Shown piece after piece: positions 43,135-51,968 of a stretch of DNA of 64,000 nucleotides (its first letter is position 1; each line of letters begins with the position of its first letter). The translations under genes and the position numbers were made by a program. The notes under the pieces were generated by a model. That model saw nothing but the letters and a program-made list of their open reading frames with translations, was not told the DNA's origin and ran no database searches. Origin of the DNA: JBBREP01 sp038202885 (GTDB taxonomy: Bacteria > Actinomycetota > Acidimicrobiia > IMCC26256 > PALSA-610); contig JBBREP010000009.1 in the NCBI GenBank assembly GCA_038202885.1, positions 1 to 64,000 on the forward strand, read 5' to 3'.

Positions 43135-44532
43135 TCAGCCGACAGCGCCCTCCATGTTGAGCTCGATCAGGCGGGAGAGCTCGACCGCGTACTCCATCGG
43201 GAGCGTCTTGATGATCGGCTCGATGAAGCCATTGACGATCATCGCCGTGGCCTGTTGTTCGGTGAGCCCACGCGACATCAGGTAAAAGAGTTGGTCGTCG
43301 CCGACCTTCGAGACCGTCGCCTCGTGACCGATGCGTGCGTCCTTCTCCTCGACCTCCATGTACGGGTAGGTGTCGCTGCGCGACTCCTCGTCAAGGATGA
43401 GCGCGTCGCAACGCACGTGTGCTTTCACCTTCGTGGCACCGGGCTCGACCCGCACCAGACCGCGGTAGGTGGTGCGCCCGCCGTCCTTGCTGATCGACTT
43501 GCTCTCGATGATCGACGTGGTCTCGGGCGCGGCGTGGGTCATCTTGGCGCCGGCGTCCTGGTGTTGTCCGGGACCGGCGTAGGCCACCGACAACACTTCG
43601 CCGTGCGCCTTCGGTCCCGCGAGCACGACGGCCGGGTACTTCATCGTGAGCTTGGAGCCGAGGTTGCCGTCGATCCACTCGACGCGCGACTCCGCCTCGG
43701 CGCGAGCGCGCTTGGTGACGAGGTTGTAGACGTTCGGCGACCAGTTCTGGATCGTCGTGTAACGGATGTGCGCCCCGGGCTTGGCGATGAGCTCGACGAC
43801 CGCGGAGTGCAACGAGTCGGTCGAGTACACCGGCGCGCTGCAACCCTCGACGTAATGCACCGAGGAACCCTCGTCGGCGATGATCCGCGTGCGTTCGAAC
43901 TGGCCTGCGTTTTCCGAGTTGATGCGGAAGTAGGCCTGCAACGGCATGTCGAGCTTCACACCAGGCGGCACGTAAATGAAGCTGCCGCCACTCCACGTCG
44001 CCGAGTTGAGCGCCGCGAACTTGTTGTCGCCGGGCGGGATCACGGTGCCGAGGTACTTGCGCACGATGTCGGGATGCTCGCGCACCGCAGTATCCATGTC
44101 GCAGAACAACACGCCAAGCTCAGCCAGGTCGTCGCGGTTGCGGTGGTACACGACTTCGGATTCGTACTGTGCGGTCACGCCGGCGAGGAACTTGCGCTCG
44201 GCTTCGGGGATGCCGAGGCGCTCGTAGGTGGCCTTGACGTTGTCGGGAAGCATGTCCCAGTCGGACACCTGCTCCTCGGTCGGCTTGATGTAATAGAAGA
44301 TGTTGTCGAAGTCGAGGTCGGGCATGTTCGCGGCGAACCAGTCGAGCATCGGCTTGCGCTCGAAGCGATTGAACGCGTTCAGGCGGAACTTCGTCATCCA
44401 GTCGGGCTCGCCCTTGTGGCGCGAGATGTCGGCGACGCCTTCGGGCGAGATGCCTTTGCGCGGGCGGTAGACGAACTCGTCGCCGTCGTTCCAACCGAGT
44501 TTGTAGGTACCGAGGTCGATGTTGGCTGCCAT
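43135..44532 (-). CDS. sufB: FeS scaffold protein SufB
   Basis: 465 residues. N-terminal FVYRPRKGISPEGVADIS, the core SSVHYVEGCSAPVYSTDSLHSAVVEL with a catalytic-site Cys, then NWSPNVYNLVTKRA, and the C-terminus DALILDEESRSDTYPYMEV with YLMSRGLTEQQATAMIVNGFI. SufB builds the nascent cluster on the SufBCD complex. AAAGGAG is well placed before ATG 44532. First gene of the operon. Confidence 0.96.
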   Translation of the reverse strand: MAANIDLGTYKLGWNDGDEFVYRPRKGISPEGVADISRHKGEPDWMTKFRLNAFNRFERKPMLDWFAANMPDLDFDNIFYYIKPTEEQVSDWDMLPDNVKATYERLGIPEAERKFLAGVTAQYESEVVYHRNRDDLAELGVLFCDMDTAVREHPDIVRKYLGTVIPPGDNKFAALNSATWSGGSFIYVPPGVKLDMPLQAYFRINSENAGQFERTRIIADEGSSVHYVEGCSAPVYSTDSLHSAVVELIAKPGAHIRYTTIQNWSPNVYNLVTKRARAEAESRVEWIDGNLGSKLTMKYPAVVLAGPKAHGEVLSVAYAGPGQHQDAGAKMTHAAPETTSIIESKSISKDGGRTTYRGLVRVEPGATKVKAHVRCDALILDEESRSDTYPYMEVEEKDARIGHEATVSKVGDDQLFYLMSRGLTEQQATAMIVNGFIEPIIKTLPMEYAVELSRLIELNMEGAVG

Positions 44533-44559
44533 GTCGGCTCCTTTCGAAGCTCAGGGCGG

Positions 44560-44580
44560 GCCCGAGCCCAAGGCTCGGGC
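44560..44580 (-). promoter_or_regulatory. Hairpin in the sufB leader
   Basis: GCCCGAGCC and GGCTCGGGC form a perfect 9-bp stem with a 3-nt loop, about 28 nt before the sufB start in a predicted 130-nt leader. It may affect translation or stability of the message. Confidence 0.4.
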
Positions 44581-44657
44581 CGGGTGACGAGCCATGGTGT
44601 GAGGCCAGGCTCGGGCGTGCTCGCGGCGGGGACGGGGCACGCGGTGACGGCCTCGAA

Positions 44658-44678
44658 TTACCACTACCGCCATAGTAA
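44658..44678. promoter_or_regulatory. Candidate suf operator overlapping the sufB -10
   Basis: TTACCACTA, then six bases, then TAGTAA on the plus strand: an imperfect palindrome that contains the minus-strand -10 TACTAT (44672-44677). CCACTA...TAGT is shared with the perfect palindrome at 33234-33255 before the other suf operon. Confidence 0.55.
44672..44677 (-). promoter_or_regulatory. Candidate -10 box of the sufB operon (TACTAT)
   Basis: TACTAT on the minus strand about 140 nt before the sufB ATG. This would give a long leader, unlike most genes here. Confidence 0.4.
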
Positions 44679-44734
44679 CAATAGGGCGGCGCTCCCTCAA
44701 CATCGGCCCTGACAGCCAAGCCGCGCCGGACGGT

Positions 44735-44760
44735 CCGACCCGACCCGACCCGACCCGACC
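44735..44760. repeat. CCGAC pentanucleotide tandem repeat
   Basis: Five perfect copies of CCGAC plus one base, in the gap between the UPF0182 stop (44774) and the sufB leader. Slippage-prone; function unknown. Confidence 0.7.
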
Positions 44761-44773
44761 AGATCGATCGGCG

Positions 44774-47700
44774 TTACCCGCCGCTGGTCGTCGTGGTAAT
44801 CGGTGCGACCGTCGGGGAGGTGCCCGAGGGCGCGGTCGTCGTGGATGTCGCCCCGGGTGTGGTCGAGGGTGTGGTCGAGGGTGTGGTCGTCGTCGGCGCC
44901 GTCGCGTTGGGGAGCTGGGCGATCAGATTCAACAGCGTGTCGAGGGCCTTCCCGGCCGCCTCGTTGTCGCCGGCCTTCTGCGCCGTGCTGTAGGCCTGCG
45001 CGGCCGCACGAATCTGCTTCTCGAGCTCGGTTGCGGTGCCGGTGCCCGGCTTGTTACCGCCCGTGCCGGTGGTGGGCGGCGTCTGCGCTGTGAGACCCAG
45101 CAGCCTGCGCACCGCGCCCTCGGCCGACACCGAAATTCCTGCCGCCGACGCTTCGGCCTGGCCGATCAACACTGCCTTGTCGTTGTAGTCGGCCGCGATA
45201 TACGTGAGCTTGGGGAACGTGCTGTCACCCGCGGGTTTCACATAGACGGGTTGCACGTACACAATCGACGAGCCGAGCGGCAGGAGTTGGACCGCGCCGA
45301 GGCGGATCTCTGATCCATGCTGGTCGAGCAACGACAAGGTCTTGGAGATGTCGGCGTCGCTTTGGATCTGGTTGGCGGCGAGGAACGGAGAGGCAACCTG
45401 CTTGTTGTCTCCCGACACCTCGTACACGATCAGCTTGCCGTAGGTACCGCCCCCACCCGGGTCGAACCCGTCGCTGCGCGCGGCCATGAACGACGAGAGC
45501 TGGTTGTCGGTGCCACCGTTGCGGCTCGCAGGTACGAACGATCTGGACAACACGAACTGCTGGCCGGCGTCGGTTTCCGGCAGGTGCAGCATCAGATACT
45601 CGGGTCGCGCCCGCGCCCCCGAAGACTGCACACGACCAGTGTTCGTCGCATCGGTACTCGCCGCGGCGGTCCCGCCATTCGCCGAGACCTTGGAGTTCGG
45701 TTGTGGTGACACGGCCCACTGCTCGCTGCCGCCGTACCAATCGCTCGGGTCGACCGTGTGGTACAGCGAATACTGCTCGGTCTGCACCGTGAACAGATCG
45801 GTGGGATAGCGCAGGTGCTCGGCCAATCCCGGAGGCATACGCGAGGCGTCGGTGAACATGCTCGGGAAGGCTTTGCGATACGCCATCAGCATCGGGTCGG
45901 TCTTGTCAACCACGTAGAGCGTGACCGTGCCGTCGTACGCGTTGACGACAGCCTTCACGCTGTTGCGCACGTAGTTGAAGTTGCCGCTCAAACCACCGGA
46001 CGGGTCGTTGCCCGGATTCCGCGCGTGCTGACTGTAGGGATAGGCATCGGTGGTGGTGTACGCGTCGACGACCCACACCACGCTGTGGTCAGGCAGGATC
46101 ACGGGGTACGGCTGGCTGTCGTAGCTGAGGAACGGCGCAGCCTTTTCGAGTCGGGCTTGCACGTCGCGGACATAGACGACGCGCGAGGTGTCTTTCAGCC
46201 GATCGGAGAACAGGAGGTTGATGTCGCCGAAGCGCGCCGCGAACGCGGCCTTGCGCAAGAAGCTCGACACCGCGACGCCCGTTTGCGGATGGGCCGTGGC
46301 CACCTGCTGGCTGTTGTGCGCGCCGCCTTCGACCTCGCCGGCCTTGGTGTCAATCACCGCGTAGCCGCCCAGCTTGGTGCCGAAGTAGACAGCCGAGGGC
46401 TTCGGCACGAGCTCCTGGTCGCCGGCCGGGGGCAAGCCCTGGAGCCGATACACAGGATCGAGCTGCTGCTGATCGCCCGAGCCCGAGGCCTCGTTGCCCT
46501 GCACCATCACCGCACCCACACCATGGGTGAACGCGAGGTGTTGGTTCTGCCACGTGTTGTTGTTCAGTGTGCCCGTGAGTTCACGCAGCGCCACGAGTTC
46601 GAGGGTGGGGGCCTCCGAGCCGACGCTGTAACGATCGACGGCAACCGACTTGAAGCCGTAGTACGAAAAGAACGTCTGGCGGGCGTCGATCTGGTCGCCC
46701 AGCGTCGTCGGGTCCCAGAGCCGAGCGTTGGCGAGCGTCGCTTTGGTGTCGGATTGTGCGAGCGCGGCCTCGTTCAAATCTGTGGTGGCGCCGAGCTGTT
46801 TCACTTCGACCTTGTCAATCCCGTAGGCCTTACGGGTCGCATCGATGTTGCGCACGAGGTAGGGCCGCTCGCGGCTGCCCTCGTTCGGCTTCACGGTGTA
46901 CTTCTGCACGTACGCCGGATAGGCCGTGCCGAGCACGATCGAGATGAAGGCCCACAGTCCGGCTGCGATGACCGGGAGCGTCCAACCTCGCCGCCAGATG
47001 TTCACGAGGAACAACACCCCGCCCACGATCGAGATCAGCACGAGGAACTGCAGCGCGGGAAGTTGCGCATGTACGTCGGTGTAGGTAGCACCTTCGGCCA
47101 CGCCCCGGCGTGAGAGCACGAGGTCGTACCGACCAAACCAGTATTGCGCGGTCTTCGTGAAGGCCATCAACGCGAGGATCACCGACAGGTGTGCCTTCAC
47201 TTGTGGCGTGACGCGCTGGAAGGGCGCCTGGAATCGGATGCCACCGTTGAGGTAGTGGAACACCGCGGTCACGAGCAAGACCACGATGAACACGACGAAC
47301 AACCACTGCGCGATGAACCGCAGGAACGGCAACTGGAACACGTAAAAGCCGACGTCTTTGTGGAACTGAGGATCCTTGATGCCCCAGTTCACGCGGTTCT
47401 GGTAGAGCAGCCACACCTTCCACTGCGCCGAGGCGCCCACGCCAACGAGGATGCCGAACAGCAGCGAGATCCCGACGCGGACGCGCCCTTCGTAGGGAGC
47501 GACCACGGCGCGGTAGCGATCGACGATTTCGTCTTCGGGGCCGGCGCTGCGGAACTTGGGACCGAGACGATCGGCGACGATCAGGTTGACGAGCATCACG
47601 GCAAACATGACGGCGCTGAAGAGCAGCGCCGGTTCGATCTTCGCCCACAACAGCGTCGTGAACGTGTGCGAGAACCCGAGGTCGTCGAACCACAACTTGT

Positions 47701-47887
47701 CGGTGTAGAGGACGGCTAGGCCGCGCGCGCTGAACAGCAGCACGATCAAGACGATCGCAATGACGACGAGCGCGACACGAGGCGCGAAGCGCCGGTAAAC
47801 GGGCTCAGGCGCTGGGGGCGGCACGCGCATCGGGGCGGATGTTACCTGGGGCGCGCGGGGCAACGGCTTCGGATGCTCCGAAGGCAT
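44774..47887 (-). CDS. UPF0182 family large membrane protein
   Basis: 1037 residues. About seven membrane helices in the first 330 residues (RVALVVIAIVLIVLLFSARG onward) with LYTDKLWFDDLGFSHTFTTL, the family hallmark; then a large extracellular domain with YVQKYTVKPNE, LTGTLNNNTWQNQHLAFTHG and QQLDPVYRLQG, and a C-terminal Gly/Thr/Pro-rich tail with TTTTPSTTPSTTPG. Close to mycobacterial Rv3193c-type proteins, whose function is unknown. The preceding gene in my memory of mycobacteria is the PDZ/Lon protease; here an extra gene lies between them. Confidence 0.92.
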   Translation of the reverse strand: MPSEHPKPLPRAPQVTSAPMRVPPPAPEPVYRRFAPRVALVVIAIVLIVLLFSARGLAVLYTDKLWFDDLGFSHTFTTLLWAKIEPALLFSAVMFAVMLVNLIVADRLGPKFRSAGPEDEIVDRYRAVVAPYEGRVRVGISLLFGILVGVGASAQWKVWLLYQNRVNWGIKDPQFHKDVGFYVFQLPFLRFIAQWLFVVFIVVLLVTAVFHYLNGGIRFQAPFQRVTPQVKAHLSVILALMAFTKTAQYWFGRYDLVLSRRGVAEGATYTDVHAQLPALQFLVLISIVGGVLFLVNIWRRGWTLPVIAAGLWAFISIVLGTAYPAYVQKYTVKPNEGSRERPYLVRNIDATRKAYGIDKVEVKQLGATTDLNEAALAQSDTKATLANARLWDPTTLGDQIDARQTFFSYYGFKSVAVDRYSVGSEAPTLELVALRELTGTLNNNTWQNQHLAFTHGVGAVMVQGNEASGSGDQQQLDPVYRLQGLPPAGDQELVPKPSAVYFGTKLGGYAVIDTKAGEVEGGAHNSQQVATAHPQTGVAVSSFLRKAAFAARFGDINLLFSDRLKDTSRVVYVRDVQARLEKAAPFLSYDSQPYPVILPDHSVVWVVDAYTTTDAYPYSQHARNPGNDPSGGLSGNFNYVRNSVKAVVNAYDGTVTLYVVDKTDPMLMAYRKAFPSMFTDASRMPPGLAEHLRYPTDLFTVQTEQYSLYHTVDPSDWYGGSEQWAVSPQPNSKVSANGGTAAASTDATNTGRVQSSGARARPEYLMLHLPETDAGQQFVLSRSFVPASRNGGTDNQLSSFMAARSDGFDPGGGGTYGKLIVYEVSGDNKQVASPFLAANQIQSDADISKTLSLLDQHGSEIRLGAVQLLPLGSSIVYVQPVYVKPAGDSTFPKLTYIAADYNDKAVLIGQAEASAAGISVSAEGAVRRLLGLTAQTPPTTGTGGNKPGTGTATELEKQIRAAAQAYSTAQKAGDNEAAGKALDTLLNLIAQLPNATAPTTTTPSTTPSTTPGATSTTTAPSGTSPTVAPITTTTSGG

Positions 47888-47954
47888 GCATCTTGGTGCT
47901 CCGCCGCCGCCGGATCGTGGTATTTCTCGTCAACTGGGCCAAGCCCAGCGCCAG

Positions 47955-49718
47955 CTACGGCGTCTGCAACACGCAGCGGCAGCCGGTGTGCGCGGGCGGG
48001 TGCAGCTGACCGGTCGGGAACGCGGCGCCCTTGATCACTGGTTCGAGCACGTTGTCGGCACAGTCGGCGCAGCACCGCGGTTCGGCGAGCACCCAGTGCA
48101 ACCGCGCATCGTCGGGAGCGGCGTCGAACACGCCGCGCGCGTACGCACCGCGCATCACGTCTTCGAGCAACGCCTCGAGTTCCTGGGTCTTCCATTCGCG
48201 ATAGCGCGCGTTGACTCGGTCGGCGGCGCTGTCGGGATCGTGGTGCTCCACCGCGGCCACGAGACGCTCGCGCAACGTGGCGACGAGCAGCGGCGCCGAG
48301 GTGGTGGCGAGGTCGGTCGGCAGCGCGATCGGTTGGTCGTCATCGCCCATCTCTCGGGCGCCGGCGAGATACGCCCCGTCGAGCGCTTCGGAAATCACGG
48401 CCTTCCATGACGTGACTTGGTCGTCGGTCGTGGGCAGCACCGCATCGGCGCGCAGTGTGCCTTTGTGACGACGCAGCGCGTCGAGCACCGCGTTTTGCTC
48501 GTCTTGGGCCGCACGCTTGGCGCGTTTCGCGGCTGTCGCCAACAACGGCGTGAGCGAGGCCGACGCCCGCTCCAGCGCGCCTGGCTCCGGCTGGGTATCG
48601 GCCACGGGCCCGGACCCAGCCTCGGTCGCGGTCGGGGTCGCGCCCTCGGGTGGGGTTGCCGTCGATCCCGACGCCGGGTCGGGCGTGGGCTCGGGTGCGG
48701 TTGCACCGGTTGCGGGATCGGCGCCGGTCGCGCCGCTTGCAGACTCGGCCCGGATCCTGGCAAACAGGTCGCCGACGACGACCGGATCATCACCGGCCTC
48801 GGACGCCACAACCGTCGCGCCGTCCGCATCGGGCGTGACGTCGGCGTCGGTCGCGCCCACAGCAGCAATGCCACCATCGATGTCGAGTTCGATCTCGATC
48901 GACGCGGCCAACTCAATCGATGCGGCCTCACCGTCGTCGGGGCGCAGCGCAGCTTCGATGTCGGCAGGGTCGAGGGCCGCCGGGCGCGACTGCGCGAAGC
49001 GAGCCTCGACCGCACCAAGGGCGTCGGTCGCTTCGAGGAACGTGCGCTTCACGACGCGGTAGGCGTCGAGAAGGTGATCGCGACCAGCGCGCAATTCGGC
49101 GACCTGTGCTTGGAGTAAACCGCGGCGGTGCCCGAGGTCAGAGAGCATCCGCTCGCGCACCGACCGGGCTTCGTCGACCATCGAGCGACCGCGACTCTTG
49201 GCGTCGGCGAGTTCGGCTTGCACTTGGGCCTCGACCTCGTCGCGCCGCTCGGTTGCTGCGGCTTCGCCGCGAGCGAGCGTCTCGGCCACGACCGCATCGG
49301 CCTCGCTCGTGCGCGTGTCGAGCAGTTCGTTGGCCTCGCCTCGCACTCGATCAGCATCGGCCTGCGCCTCGGCGCGCAACCGGGTCGCCGTCTCCTCGGC
49401 GCGTGCCCTGATGTCTTTGGCCGCCTCGCGCGCGTTGCGCAGCAGTTTGGTGGTCTCCTCGCCGAGCGCGTCGAGCAGTTCGCCTTCGTCGAGAGGTGCG
49501 GCCTCGTGCGGCGCGTCGCGCAGTGACGAGAGCTGGTGCTCGAGCTCGCGCTCGTGGGCCTGTGAACGCGCGAGCTCATCAGCCACGCGCTTGAGGAAGC
49601 TGCGCACCTCGGGCTCGCTGAGGCCACGGAACGTGGTTGAAAAGGCACGAGTCGCGATCTCGTCCGGTGCCATGGTTGCGGGACTCGGCGCCGAGCCGCG
49701 ACGATCGTTGTCCACCAC
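47955..49718 (-). CDS. DivIVA-domain coiled-coil protein with phage MuF-like C-terminus
   Basis: 587 residues from GTG 49718 (GAGGAG just upstream; GTG 49715 equally possible). Residues about 15-50 are DivIVA-like: PDEIATRAFSTTFRGLSEPE then VRSFLKRVADEL. A long Ala/Glu/Arg coiled coil follows to about 255, then an acidic Ala/Thr/Pro linker to about 400. The C-terminal part is helical (REWKTQELEALLEDVMRGAY) and ends RCCADCADN...AFP...HPPAHTGCRCVL: Cys549, 550 and 553, His577, Cys580 and Cys582. That Cys/His pattern with FP and PPAH-x-x-CRC is the hallmark of phage Mu F-like head proteins. It lies between the UPF0182 and PDZ/Lon genes. Function unknown; perhaps a polar scaffold carrying a zinc module. 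Confidence 0.85.
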   Translation of the reverse strand: MVDNDRRGSAPSPATMAPDEIATRAFSTTFRGLSEPEVRSFLKRVADELARSQAHERELEHQLSSLRDAPHEAAPLDEGELLDALGEETTKLLRNAREAAKDIRARAEETATRLRAEAQADADRVRGEANELLDTRTSEADAVVAETLARGEAAATERRDEVEAQVQAELADAKSRGRSMVDEARSVRERMLSDLGHRRGLLQAQVAELRAGRDHLLDAYRVVKRTFLEATDALGAVEARFAQSRPAALDPADIEAALRPDDGEAASIELAASIEIELDIDGGIAAVGATDADVTPDADGATVVASEAGDDPVVVGDLFARIRAESASGATGADPATGATAPEPTPDPASGSTATPPEGATPTATEAGSGPVADTQPEPGALERASASLTPLLATAAKRAKRAAQDEQNAVLDALRRHKGTLRADAVLPTTDDQVTSWKAVISEALDGAYLAGAREMGDDDQPIALPTDLATTSAPLLVATLRERLVAAVEHHDPDSAADRVNARYREWKTQELEALLEDVMRGAYARGVFDAAPDDARLHWVLAEPRCCADCADNVLEPVIKGAAFPTGQLHPPAHTGCRCVLQTP

Positions 49719-49841
49719 GAACTCCTCGACGGTGCTGTTGCCACTGTGACGGAAGTGAATGGTACGGCGCGTCGGCCTCCGTTGCGACCGACTGCGGCCA
49801 CTTTCCTGTCGCCCGCGACACACCGAGCGACACGACCGGTG

Positions 49842-49888
49842 ATTTGCCCCGATATTGCCCCGCTATTTGCCCCGCTATTTGCCCGGCT
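49842..49888. repeat. Short tandem repeat straddling a stop codon
   Basis: On the minus strand CGGGCAAATAG is followed by two or three near-copies of CGGGGCAAATAG. The first contains the end codons and TAG of the PDZ/Lon gene, so extra stop codons follow in the same and other frames. Confidence 0.6.
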
Positions 49889-51101
49889 GCTTGGCGTTGT
49901 CGCTCGGCGCGGCCGGCAGCGGGTCGCCACCGTTGGCCACAAGCGCGCGCAGCGCCTCAGCGAGCGTGCGGACCGGAATCACTTTGACGCCCTTCGCCTT
50001 GTCGGTCGCCTCGGCGAGGTCGTTGCGGCATTGCGCCAAAGCGGCCGGTTGGAGTTTGGGGTCCTCCTGGCATGCCGGCACGATGAAGATCTGGGCGCCG
50101 CGGCGGCGCGCCGCAATGGCCTTGAGTTGGATGGCGCCGATCTCGCCAACACTTGCATCGGCCTGGATCGTGCCGGTGACCGCGACCCGCTTGCCGCCGG
50201 TGAGGTTGCCCTTGGTGAGTTCATCGAGCAGCGACAGCGTCATCGCCAGGCCGGCCGACGGCCCACCGATGTCGGCCGTGTCGATCGTCAGCTCGACCGG
50301 GTAGACGAACCGGGCACTCGCGGCAACGCCGATGAGGGTCTTACCGCCAGCGCTCACGAGCTTGACGGGTGCTGACTCGCGCTTGGTGCCGCGCGTATAT
50401 CCGATCTCCACGGTGTCGCCGGGCTTGTGTTTGGAGATCGCGGCGTGCAGCGCATCGGGAGTTTCGGTCGGCTGGCCGTCGATCGTGTGGATCACGTCGT
50501 TGCACTGCAACACGCCCGCCGCGGGCACACTCCCGTCGAGGATCGACTCGATCAGCACGCCCGGCTTCGTGGTGACCTTGTAACCCAACCGCTCCAACGC
50601 CACGAGTTTCGCGGTCGCTTGTGAGTCGGTCATGTCGCACACGTCCTGCAGCGAGCTCGAAATGCGCGACGCCGGCGGGCGCGGGAGGATCTCGCCGTCG
50701 TCGTGGAACGTCTTGGCCCACAGGTATTGCCATTCGTTCAGGTCGCTGCGCTCGCGGATGAACACGAGCAGCACGTCGCCTTTGGGTTTGTACTGCGGCG
50801 CGCCGCGCACGGTAATCAGCGGCCCGACGGGCTCGGCATCGCCGGGCAGGAACTCCTCGTAACCCGGATGGTGCACAAAACCCCAGATGACGACGCCGGC
50901 AAGGAACACCCCGAGGACCGTCGTGAGCGCGATGACCGCCCGCATTCCCGAGCTGCGCCGCCGACGGGGTCCCTGATCGAGCGGCAGAACCGGCGGGATC
51001 CCGAACATCGGCTGCTCGCCCAACGGCTGCTCGCCCAACGGTGGCGCGGGCGGCACGCCGAAAGGGCCCGCGGGTGGCTTCGGTTCCTGCGGATCATCCA
51101 T
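49875..51101 (-). CDS. PDZ and Lon-type (S16) membrane serine protease, YlbL-like
   Basis: 408 residues from ATG 51101 (a GTG 24 nt upstream, in frame, is possible). Pro-rich cytoplasmic N-terminus, one helix about 54-76 (RAVIALTTVLGVFLAGVVIW), a PDZ domain about 180-245 (GVLIESILDGSVPAAGVL, then GDVI-type CNDVIHTIDGQ), then the Lon-like proteolytic domain: catalytic Ser282 in IDTADIGGPSAGLAM and Lys327 in GAIQLKAIAARRRG, with VAVTGTIQADASVGEIG before it. The family, including Rv3194c, is a serine-lysine protease outside the membrane. Divergent from the HEAT-repeat gene. Confidence 0.93.
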   Translation of the reverse strand: MDDPQEPKPPAGPFGVPPAPPLGEQPLGEQPMFGIPPVLPLDQGPRRRRSSGMRAVIALTTVLGVFLAGVVIWGFVHHPGYEEFLPGDAEPVGPLITVRGAPQYKPKGDVLLVFIRERSDLNEWQYLWAKTFHDDGEILPRPPASRISSSLQDVCDMTDSQATAKLVALERLGYKVTTKPGVLIESILDGSVPAAGVLQCNDVIHTIDGQPTETPDALHAAISKHKPGDTVEIGYTRGTKRESAPVKLVSAGGKTLIGVAASARFVYPVELTIDTADIGGPSAGLAMTLSLLDELTKGNLTGGKRVAVTGTIQADASVGEIGAIQLKAIAARRRGAQIFIVPACQEDPKLQPAALAQCRNDLAEATDKAKGVKVIPVRTLAEALRALVANGGDPLPAAPSDNAKQPGK

Positions 51102-51200
51102 GAACAGGGGCACCTCGACCGACACCGCGCATCGCGACAGCCTGCCACGCGCGCGCGTGTCGCCAAGACGCGGCAACCTGAGACACGGGAGTTCACACCG

Positions 51201-51206
51201 TAAGGT
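51201..51206 (+). promoter_or_regulatory. Candidate leaderless -10 box (TAAGGT)
   Basis: TAAGGT is 6 nt before GTG 51213. Confidence 0.45.
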
Positions 51207-51212
51207 CGCACC

Positions 51213-51947
51213 GTGTCCGACACCACCGACTGGGTCGCGGCGCTCACTGCTGACGACGCGGCGATTCGGACGCGAGCTGCGGCGGTACTCACACACCGCG
51301 GACGTTGGGCTCGGGGCACTGCCGCGGCGCTGTCGCAGGCGGTCGCCACCGATCCGTCACCAGCAGTGCGACGCGCCGCGCTGGGCGCGATCGCGCGTCG
51401 CGGCCACCCGACTCGCGCGCTCGCGGCGTGGCTCGCGGCCGCCCACGACGCAGATGCCGAGGTCCGCCGGGTCGCCATGTTGCTGGCCCCGGACCTCCAG
51501 GCGCGGTATGCACACGTCGTTGTTGCCGGTGTCGGCGCTCGCGCGCTCGACGACATCGTCGCGACGCTCACCGCCGCGCTCGACGACACGACCGCACTCG
51601 CGGCTGAGGCGGCCGCATTTGCACTCGGCGAGGTTGTGCCCGCCCATGAGCAACAACTGCCGGGCGCCGTCGCGACGGCGGTCGGTTCGCTCGTGCGCCA
51701 CGCGGGAGATCACGCTGATCCGCTCGTGCGCGAGGCGTGTGTGGCCGCGCTCGGCGCCATTGGAGCACCCGAGGCGCTGCCGACGATCCTCGCCGCCGCG
51801 AAGGACAAGCCTGCGATCCGTCGTCGTGCCGTGATCGCGCTCAGTGCGTACACCGGGCCCGAGGTCGATCGCGCGCTGCAAGAAGCGCTGACCGATCGAG
51901 ATTGGCAGGTGCGTCAGCTTGCCGAGGATCTCACCACGTCGTCGTAG
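51213..51947 (+). CDS. HEAT-repeat protein
   Basis: 244 residues, almost all alpha-helical and Ala-rich. Repeats of the HEAT/PBS-lyase type: AVRRAALGAIARRGHPTRALA, ADAEVRRVAMLLAP, then DPLVREACVAALGAIGAPEAL and AIRRRAVIALSAYTGPEVD; about six units. Such proteins are scaffolds or bind cofactors. No catalytic motif. Starts at GTG 51213, 6 nt from a -10 box. Convergent with mreB. Confidence 0.88.
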   Translation: MSDTTDWVAALTADDAAIRTRAAAVLTHRGRWARGTAAALSQAVATDPSPAVRRAALGAIARRGHPTRALAAWLAAAHDADAEVRRVAMLLAPDLQARYAHVVVAGVGARALDDIVATLTAALDDTTALAAEAAAFALGEVVPAHEQQLPGAVATAVGSLVRHAGDHADPLVREACVAALGAIGAPEALPTILAAAKDKPAIRRRAVIALSAYTGPEVDRALQEALTDRDWQVRQLAEDLTTSS

Positions 51948-51968
51948 GCGACGTTGGCGGGCGTGCGA

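Noticed and set aside
42508..44712. 730-codon plus-strand frame opposite sufB and sufD
   Set aside because: It is antisense to two unmistakable genes and has no recognisable protein features.
44735..44760. CCGAC repeat as replication origin iterons
   Set aside because: Units of 5 bp are too short for iterons or DnaA boxes and there is no AT-rich region or dnaA nearby.
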